From DAOSVX01 sp964616495 (GTDB lineage: Bacteria; Bacillota_I; Bacilli_A; RF39; UBA660): a stretch of 10,420 nucleotides of DNA. The notes beneath the pieces were generated by a model. It had not been told where the DNA came from. It saw only the letters and a program-made list of their open reading frames with translations, and did not search any database. Positions 6,210-10,420 of the stretch are shown piece after piece. The translations under genes were made by a program, and so were the position numbers. How positions within the stretch are numbered: position 1 is the first letter of the stretch; every line of letters begins with the position of its first letter. The DNA lies in assembly GCA_964616495.1 (NCBI GenBank), contig CAZTRF010000032.1, positions 1-10,420 of the forward strand, given 5' to 3'.

Positions 6210-6848
6210 TTAATTTATAAAACTAGCATCAATATAATAAATAGGCCTGCCCTCTTCATAATACTTTTTTTCAAAATCAGTCACTATGTTATCAATATGA
6301 TTTTCATCATGATGAAGATCTAAACTAATTCTATCAAAGACATACCAATATTGAGATAAACTTTCTAAAGAATAAGCAAATAAACCTTTATTATCGGTTT
6401 TTAAGATAATGTGCTTATTTTTCTTATATATTCGATCATATAATTTTAAATAATTGGGATGGGTAAATCTTCTTTTAATATCATTCTTTTTAGGCCATGG
6501 TTCTGAAAATGTCAAATAAATAGTATTAATTTCCTTGCCAAAAATATTAGCTATTTCTAAAGCATCACTATTAATTAATTTCAAATTTGGTAATTTTAAA
6601 GTAGCTAATTTATTTACGGCATTTACCATTTGAGATTCGTATAATTCTAAACCTATAAAGTTAATATTAGGATAAGCTTTAGCCATATTAATGATAAAGT
6701 CCCCTCTTCCCATACCTAATTCTAAATGAATAGGATTATTATTATGAAAAAGATCAGACCATTTATTTTTATATTTAGCAGGGTTAGATACTAAATATGA
6801 AGAACCCCCTACTATCTTATCAGCATTTTTTATAACATTATAACGCAT
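6210..6848 (-). CDS. trmB: tRNA (guanine-N7-)-methyltransferase TrmB
   Basis: SAM-dependent enzyme that makes 7-methylguanosine at position 46 of the tRNA variable loop. At 212 aa it has the usual bacterial length. Landmarks in order: the SAM-binding loop ELGMGRGDF (43-51), GLELYES (66-72) with the acidic residue at the end of strand 2, NSDALE (93-98), the signature FSEPWPKKND with KRR (114-127), and the C-terminal TDFEKKYYEEGRPIY (190-204), which corresponds to the family's T-x-[YF]-E...G motif. A ribosome binding site AAAGGAGTGAT precedes the ATG. It lies 29 bp after the membrane-protein gene and 12 bp before the HGTS-motif gene, inside a minus-strand operon. Confidence 0.97.
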   Translation of the reverse strand: MRYNVIKNADKIVGGSSYLVSNPAKYKNKWSDLFHNNNPIHLELGMGRGDFIINMAKAYPNINFIGLELYESQMVNAVNKLATLKLPNLKLINSDALEIANIFGKEINTIYLTFSEPWPKKNDIKRRFTHPNYLKLYDRIYKKNKHIILKTDNKGLFAYSLESLSQYWYVFDRISLDLHHDENHIDNIVTDFEKKYYEEGRPIYYIDASFIN

Positions 6849-6877
6849 AAAATCACTCCTTTAATGATTATACCATA

Positions 6878-7690
6878 TTATTTACTTTTCCTTTTTAAAT
6901 TTTCAATTAACTTGGCAACAAGAAAGACAATCATGGCGCCAACTCCTAAAACAACAATATAAATCAATAAATAAAATCCATATGCTACATTCTGTTGAAT
7001 AATATCAAATACTGGTAGCGAAGATATAAAATAAGGGCTTATGTAAAACATATTGAATGTTTCATTACCGATAATATTTAAATTGTAAAAAGATATGTTT
7101 AAGATATTAGCAAAAGTAACACAAGAAATAAAAACGAGAAAAGCCCTTAGAAAGTTTTTCATATTAAGTGCTATTTCTTTATTCATAAGAATAAAAATAG
7201 ATATTACAAAACTTCCACAATGAAGAAACATCGTATGAATATTTATTAATATATCCTCAGCAAAACAACTATCTGGGATAATCATTGTGGATATGCTTCC
7301 TAAAATAGTGAAAAATGCTATAAATGATAAAATTGAGTCTCTCAATTTGCCTTTCTTTAAAAACGAAGCTATTATGGAAAAATAAATAGGCATTGTGCAC
7401 AATTGAAATGGTGAAGAATACCATTGATAATCCCAATAAGAAATATTAGTAACTGGATCATAATTAAAAGACCACGATATTTGTTTTAGAACTTCTAATG
7501 TTAAAGCAATAAGGCCATATATTAACAATACTTTTTTTAATTGCTTTTCGCCATATTTTTTACGAAGACAAAATAACAAGATTAATGAAAAAATAGTTAA
7601 TCCCAAACAAAGAAGATGAAACCATCCAAATGACTCAGGTCTTACCATTTCTGTTTGCAAAAAAACTATTATTTTTTCTATAAAATTCAT
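6878..7690 (-). CDS. YwaF/TIGR02206-like integral membrane protein, 270 aa
   Basis: Polytopic membrane protein with about seven hydrophobic segments (roughly 22-42, 53-71, 95-111, 118-138, 150-170, 180-200, 236-260) and a basic C-terminal tail (LKRKSK). The layout, the early FHLLCLG segment, the SPFQLCTMPIYF stretch at 93-104 and the IHTMFLHCGSF stretch near 151-161 resemble the uncharacterised YwaF family (TIGR02206). That family has no established biochemical role. The ribosome binding site is GAAGGTG before the ATG. It is 15 bp downstream of the zinc-ribbon gene and 29 bp upstream of trmB, so it is cotranscribed with both. Confidence 0.82.
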   Translation of the reverse strand: MNFIEKIIVFLQTEMVRPESFGWFHLLCLGLTIFSLILLFCLRKKYGEKQLKKVLLIYGLIALTLEVLKQISWSFNYDPVTNISYWDYQWYSSPFQLCTMPIYFSIIASFLKKGKLRDSILSFIAFFTILGSISTMIIPDSCFAEDILINIHTMFLHCGSFVISIFILMNKEIALNMKNFLRAFLVFISCVTFANILNISFYNLNIIGNETFNMFYISPYFISSLPVFDIIQQNVAYGFYLLIYIVVLGVGAMIVFLVAKLIENLKRKSK

Positions 7691-7705
7691 ACTTACACCT
7701 TCAAA

Positions 7706-7960
7706 TTATTTTTTCCATCTTTTTAAAGTTGGAAAGACTTTATTACAATGTTTTCTCATTTCTTCTTCGGTCATAGCAGCTTGTGAAGCATATAAAACAT
7801 TCATTTCAATATATTCTTCCATAGTTACTTTATCTTTAAATCCACCGTCTTTGTAACAATAAATACAATAGTCTTTATTGAGGCTATTATCTTTATTAGT
7901 TCCAAATAGTTTTTCTTTATCTATTGGCATACTACAACTTTGACAAATAACTTTTTTCAT
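7706..7960 (-). CDS. Small zinc-ribbon protein (Zn_ribbon_2-like), 84 aa
   Basis: The two metal knuckles are CQSC (Cys6, Cys9) and CIYC (Cys32, Cys35), separated by a SMPIDKEKLFGTN stretch and followed by the aromatic YKDGGF segment and TMEEYIE. This matches the putative zinc-ribbon domain PF12674, which normally forms the whole of such small proteins or the N terminus of regulators. The helical second half (about 45-84) ends in a basic KRWKK tail. The role is unknown; nucleic-acid or protein binding is typical for such ribbons. AAAGGAA precedes the ATG. It is the first gene after an 81-bp gap, so it may open a new transcript. Confidence 0.88.
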   Translation of the reverse strand: MKKVICQSCSMPIDKEKLFGTNKDNSLNKDYCIYCYKDGGFKDKVTMEEYIEMNVLYASQAAMTEEEMRKHCNKVFPTLKRWKK

Positions 7961-8041
7961 AAAAATTCCTTTTTGTCTTTTATAAGATCTTTATTTTGAT
8001 ATAATTAACTACCTTAACATCATCATTATTCCCAAGAAAAA
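7961..8041. other. 81-bp intergenic gap, no convincing signal
   Basis: I looked for a terminator after the 312-aa gene and a promoter before the zinc-ribbon gene on the minus strand. TTATAA- and TATATC-type -10 candidates occur but have at most three of six -35 matches, and no hairpin with a T run is present. Readthrough from the upstream genes into the trmB operon is therefore possible. Confidence 0.5.
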
Positions 8042-8980
8042 CTACATTGAAATTTTAGGAAAATCCTGATTGGCCAACTCTATAGGTATAGCCTCGCCAT
8101 CAATATATCCTAGTTTTTTAGCTTTTTCTTGCAGTAATTCAAACGTTCTATCAACTTCAATATAAGAAATATTTCTATTTAATATAGTTACATATATAGC
8201 AACACCATATTCACTTGTCATATTTGGATCATCATAGAAATTATCAATAGAAATATAAAAATGCTCTAAAAGTTGTTCCAAAGTGGGTAATTCATCAATT
8301 TTAGATTTCATATCATTTCCACTTATATTACCATCCCTTAAACCATTTATATCTCCAAAACTAGCTTTGTTATTAGAAACATTATCATATGGGACTAAAT
8401 AAACTCTATTTTTATTACAATAAAATCTATTTATTAATCTTTTGGCCCTATATAAAACCTCATCTTTTTTTTCTAAAGGAAATGCAGGGCATTGCGATAT
8501 TTGATATTCTAAAATTCTAATGTAAAAATCAACTTCACTTTCTCCCACTATAGGTCTAATAGGAAAACTATGATTAGCTGAACATTGAAATACATCTTCA
8601 TAAATTCCTGCTGGAAAAGTTTGCATAGCATAGTTAAACTCAGTTGTTCCTAAAAGAGTTATATATAATACTGATAGGCCATTATCAGAATAATTAGTTT
8701 TTTTGCCAAAACAAGCAGCAATAAATTTTGCATCTTCTTTGTCTTGGTCATCCAATTTTAAATTATTTATTCCCAATTCCTCTACTTTAATATTAAAATA
8801 GCCACTCATTCCACAAGCCATATAAGGAATCGATTGAATAAGATTATATTCTTGTAATTGCATAAGCATTTCACTATAATTATCAGGATTATATAATTGT
8901 TCTAATTGATAATTATGTTTTATTTTTCCCCTATCAAGCTTTATAACTTTTGTAATAAACTGTTTAATATAATTAATCAT
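8042..8980 (-). CDS. Hypothetical protein, 312 aa
   Basis: Family function unknown. A soluble protein with no signal peptide or true membrane segment. The most distinctive block is residues 104-150: VLYITLLGTTEFNY, then AMQTFPAGIYEDVF, then FPIRPIVGESEVDFY, which alternates predicted strands with conserved-looking Gly/Pro/aromatic turns. A Cys/Tyr-rich middle (168-195) is followed by an Asn/Ser-rich linker and a helical C-terminal part with an acidic DNFYDDPN loop. The ATG is preceded by GAGGT, 4 nt away. The gene starts 18 bp after the 189-aa gene, in the same reading frame and separated from it by one TAA, and it shares the operon with the uracil-glycosylase-like gene. Confidence 0.85.
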   Translation of the reverse strand: MINYIKQFITKVIKLDRGKIKHNYQLEQLYNPDNYSEMLMQLQEYNLIQSIPYMACGMSGYFNIKVEELGINNLKLDDQDKEDAKFIAACFGKKTNYSDNGLSVLYITLLGTTEFNYAMQTFPAGIYEDVFQCSANHSFPIRPIVGESEVDFYIRILEYQISQCPAFPLEKKDEVLYRAKRLINRFYCNKNRVYLVPYDNVSNNKASFGDINGLRDGNISGNDMKSKIDELPTLEQLLEHFYISIDNFYDDPNMTSEYGVAIYVTILNRNISYIEVDRTFELLQEKAKKLGYIDGEAIPIELANQDFPKISM

Positions 8981-8998
8981 CCTAACCTCAAACTTCTT

Positions 8999-9568
8999 TT
9001 ATAGATTTTTTTTGATATTTTTTAAATAATTTATCACTTCATTAACAAACTCTTCATTTCCTTTTTTATCCCAATAATATCCAGGTTTAACAAAGTCTTC
9101 AAATTCACTTATTGCTTCATTTATATTATCTTTGTTAATTTTATCCTTTATTATTTGCATTGTAGTATTTTTATATCCCCGAACTGCACAACCGGCCATT
9201 GACTTAAAATATGATTTTTCTGGTAAGACTGTTTTTTTGTAAATATCCATTGCTATTTGATCAGTCATAGGCCTCATATTAGAAACTATAATTTTATTAG
9301 CTCTAAAAATACCATGAGGACATGAATTACTAGGACAATCAATAATTTCAGCATCATCTGGTAATGTTACATCACAAATAGTATCGCCACGAACCAAATA
9401 TCTCAATATTTTATCTTCAACTGAAAAATTAAATCCCCCCATTTTATCCGGCTCCGTTTCACTGGGATTCCAATGTTTAGCAACATTCACTTCATTTTCT
9501 TTAAAAATAAATCCATTAGCACTTGAAGTCGTTCCAAACATCACTCTTACATATTTTTTATCTTTCAT
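8999..9568 (-). CDS. Conserved-type hypothetical protein with GGFNFS and RGDTICDV motifs, 189 aa
   Basis: I recall related sequences of unknown function in Firmicutes and phages, but no characterised member. Compact alpha/beta-looking protein: RVMFGTTSSANGF near the N terminus, HWNP (32-35), GGFNFS (44-49), ILRYLVRGDTICDVTLP (54-70), FRANKIIVSN (88-97), then a helical C-terminal region with LPEKSYFKS (115-123) and YYWDKKGNEEF (164-174). Cys78 and Cys83 in DCPSNSCPHG could pair or bind metal. A strong ribosome binding site GGAGGAG lies 4 nt before the ATG. It lies 24 bp after the uracil-glycosylase-like gene and 18 bp before the 312-aa gene. Function not assignable. Confidence 0.87.
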   Translation of the reverse strand: MKDKKYVRVMFGTTSSANGFIFKENEVNVAKHWNPSETEPDKMGGFNFSVEDKILRYLVRGDTICDVTLPDDAEIIDCPSNSCPHGIFRANKIIVSNMRPMTDQIAMDIYKKTVLPEKSYFKSMAGCAVRGYKNTTMQIIKDKINKDNINEAISEFEDFVKPGYYWDKKGNEEFVNEVINYLKNIKKNL

Positions 9569-9592
9569 CTTTCTCCTCCAATTATATTATTA

Positions 9593-10144
9593 CTACCACT
9601 TTAATTTATTAAAAAGTTCAACATTTCCTTTATAACTCATTGGTGAAATAGGACTGGGATGATAAATAGGAATTATCTCCATTTCCCCTATATCAAATTC
9701 TTTTCCAACTACTTCACTAAATTTTTTATATTTAATATCTAATATCGTTTTAGTAGCTGCATCTCCTAAACATAAAACAATCTTCGGTTTAATAATTTCT
9801 AATTGTCTCATTAAAAATTGCTTACAATTACTGCTACATTTTTTTAAATACTTGTGATTCTTAGGATAGCACTTTATAGTCTCAATAAAATAAATATCCT
9901 CAATTGTTAAATTTATTTTCTCTAATAGTTTTTGTAATATTGCACCCGAAGGCAATAGCTTATGATTTATGTCATACCAAGCAACACCACTTTTTCTCCA
10001 ACCATTATTAGCTGGTGCTTCCCCTAAAATAACAATATCACTTTTTCCGCCAGTAAATACAGTTTTTGAATTAGGAAATTTTTCAACCAAATCTAAGTAT
10101 CTTTGGCAATTATATATTTCAAAATCAATACTAGTTAAGTCCAT
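9593..10144 (-). CDS. Uracil-DNA glycosylase superfamily protein, 183 aa
   Basis: Predicted uracil-excising (or related base-excising) DNA repair enzyme. The superfamily landmarks are: VILGEAPANNGWRKSG (38-53, motif A region, family 4 normally GEAPG), ETIKCYP (88-94, matching the KC-[RY]-P segment), VLCLGDAATKTIL (123-135, LG-x-x-A) and IPIYHPSPISP (158-168, HPS motif). It lacks a family-1 type active-site Asp motif and is closest to families 4/5 or an uncharacterised relative. Cys13, Cys92, Cys103 and Cys107 could hold a 4Fe-4S cluster, although the usual N-terminal C-x-x-C has only one Cys. Start: GGAGG (10156-10152) lies 7 nt before ATG 10144. An upstream in-frame ATG at 10183 would place the ribosome binding site inside the gene and overlaps the promoter palindrome. 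First gene of a three-gene run. Confidence 0.85.
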   Translation of the reverse strand: MDLTSIDFEIYNCQRYLDLVEKFPNSKTVFTGGKSDIVILGEAPANNGWRKSGVAWYDINHKLLPSGAILQKLLEKINLTIEDIYFIETIKCYPKNHKYLKKCSSNCKQFLMRQLEIIKPKIVLCLGDAATKTILDIKYKKFSEVVGKEFDIGEMEIIPIYHPSPISPMSYKGNVELFNKLKW

Positions 10145-10171
10145 AAAATTGCCTCCACAAGTTACTATAAA

Positions 10172-10190
10172 GATATAATTCAATTATATC
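10172..10190. promoter_or_regulatory. Perfect 19-bp palindrome over the glycosylase-gene promoter
   Basis: GATATAATT (10172-10180), one central base, AATTATATC (10182-10190). On the minus strand it contains an extended -10 (TGA then TATAAT, 10191-10183) whose start point would fall near 10176, within the palindrome. The -35 match is poor (TGCAAG). The placement is that of an operator for a dimeric regulator. Part of the symmetry arises simply because TATAAT-like words are A/T-rich. Confidence 0.5.
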
Positions 10191-10243
10191 ACAACAAATA
10201 AAAAACTTGCACAAAAGTACAAGTAATTAACAAATGGTGCCAT
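10184..10243 (-). CDS. Possible 19-aa hydrophobic leader peptide
   Basis: A small open frame starting at ATG 10243 with AAGGA (10254-10250) 6 nt upstream; product MAPFVNYLYFCASFLFVVI, almost wholly hydrophobic. The frame runs through the hairpin-T-run at 10200-10224, so a transcript that terminates there would have no stop codon, while a translating ribosome would open the hairpin. This could be a leader peptide for attenuation or simply chance. Confidence 0.2.
   Translation of the reverse strand: MAPFVNYLYFCASFLFVVI
10200..10224 (-). terminator. Intrinsic terminator or attenuator upstream of the glycosylase gene
   Basis: On the minus strand ACTTGTAC (10224-10217) pairs with GTGCAAGT (10212-10205), seven pairs and one mismatch, around a TTTT loop, then six T residues (10205-10200). 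It lies between two promoter-like elements facing the same way. Confidence 0.75.
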
Positions 10244-10276
10244 AGTATATCCTTATTTGAACTGCTCCCCATTGGC
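10200..10276 (-). ncRNA. Candidate ~77-nt short transcript
   Basis: Defined by a promoter (10311-10283) with predicted start near 10276 and the terminator ending near 10200. The RNA would contain the segment AATGG (10272-10268) that can pair with CCATT (10238-10234), an AAGGA-ATG pair, and the terminator hairpin. It may be a stand-alone small RNA or the attenuated 5' leader of the glycosylase operon. No known RNA family is recognised. Confidence 0.35.
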
Positions 10277-10282
10277 AAAAAC

Positions 10283-10311
10283 ATCATATCACAACTCTTT
10301 TTGAAAGTCTA
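10283..10311 (-). promoter_or_regulatory. Extended -10 promoter beside the tandem repeat
   Basis: On the minus strand TAGACT (10311-10306, four of six) and TATGAT (10288-10283) are 17 bp apart, with TGA directly before the -10 (extended -10). The -35 directly abuts the last repeat unit. The element GTTGTGATAT here is repeated exactly 100 bp downstream at the glycosylase-gene promoter. Confidence 0.6.
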
Positions 10312-10400
10312 TTCCTGATTTATTCCCGATTTTTTCCTGATTTTTTCCTGATTTATTCCTGATTTATTCCTGATTATTTCCTAGTCGATTTCCCGGTTTA
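10312..10400. repeat. Degenerate 11-12-bp tandem repeat
   Basis: Six near-identical 11-bp units of the form TTCCTGATTTA run from 10312 to 10377 (units start at 10312, 10323, 10334, 10345, 10356, 10367). A more diverged unit follows at 10378-10388, and the GGAA core (minus strand) recurs further right at 12-bp rather than 11-bp steps. There are no unique spacers, so it is not a CRISPR array. Confidence 0.85.
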
Positions 10401-10420
10401 TTTTTGACGCTCATTCCTGG
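10364..10420 (-). CDS. Possible C-terminal end of a gene outside the window, with tetrapeptide repeats
   Basis: One minus-strand frame is open from the window edge to a TAA at 10366-10364 and reads in units of four residues: PGMS, VKNK, PGNR, LGNN, then QE and stop. The 12-bp DNA period equals four codons, which suggests a repetitive protein tail; the other two frames hit stops. C-terminal short repeats of this sort are, from memory, found in some AlbA_2/AAA-type ATP-binding and Fic-type proteins, but 18 residues are too few to assign a family. It could be a chance frame. Confidence 0.3.
   Translation of the reverse strand, partial: PGMSVKNKPGNRLGNNQE

Noticed and set aside
8020..8075. Terminator after the 312-aa gene
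   Set aside because: TTCC...GGAA-type pairing is possible, but the loop is about 19 nt and no T run follows the stem.
9969..10178. A + strand open frame of 69 codons
   Set aside because: It is antisense to the uracil-glycosylase-like gene, which has clear family motifs and its own ribosome binding site.
10145..10183. N-terminal 13-residue extension of the glycosylase-like protein
   Set aside because: GGAGG lies inside it at the right distance from ATG 10144, and the upstream ATG would sit in the promoter palindrome.
10312..10400. CRISPR array
   Set aside because: Units are 11-12 bp and directly adjacent, with no unique spacers and no cas genes nearby.

Overview
The window is strongly A+T-rich and looks like chromosomal DNA of a low-GC member of the Firmicutes/Bacilli, perhaps one of the uncultured gut lineages near the Mollicutes or Erysipelotrichia (inference). 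Strong ribosome binding sites of the AAGGAG and GAGGTGAT kind, sigma-A-like promoters, tRNA genes with encoded CCA, Trp as TGG, and a peptidoglycan-deacetylase-like enzyme argue against a wall-less Mycoplasma with TGA=Trp. Thirteen clear genes end in TAA (10) or TAG (3), none in TGA.

Positions 1-1870 read on the + strand. They hold the 3' part of tRNA-Ser(GCU), an unknown 183-aa gene with a near-consensus promoter, a tRNA-Lys(CUU)/Ile(GAU)/Glu(UUC) cluster, and a second unknown gene (221 aa). The region closes at two back-to-back intrinsic terminators (about 1849-1900). Each belongs to one of two convergent genes, and each gene's stop codon lies in the loop of its own terminator.

Everything from 1892 to the right end reads on the - strand, in transcription order from right to left. 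First come a degenerate short tandem repeat, possibly the tail of a gene outside the window, then a short promoter-hairpin unit. These are followed by a tightly packed run: a uracil-DNA-glycosylase-superfamily protein and two proteins of unknown function; after an 81-bp gap, a small zinc-ribbon protein, a YwaF-like membrane protein, TrmB (tRNA m7G46 methyltransferase) and an unknown protein with an HGTS motif; then an HD-domain protein, an ATL/MGMT-like DNA-binding protein, a membrane-anchored PdaC-like polysaccharide deacetylase and a membrane-anchored unknown protein.

Functionally this is mostly housekeeping and accessory material: DNA repair (uracil glycosylase, alkyltransferase-like protein), tRNA supply and modification (tRNAs, TrmB), and cell envelope (deacetylase, membrane proteins). 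I see no transposase, integrase, CRISPR array or recognisable defence cassette. The most unusual part is 10172-10420. There a tetrapeptide-type 12-bp repeat slips into an 11-bp repeat, and beside it lie two copies of one promoter element exactly 100 bp apart, an intrinsic terminator between them, and a perfect 19-bp palindrome over the second promoter. Three translation starts (2677, 4534, 10144) were set shorter than the longest open frame because the ribosome binding site points to an internal codon.
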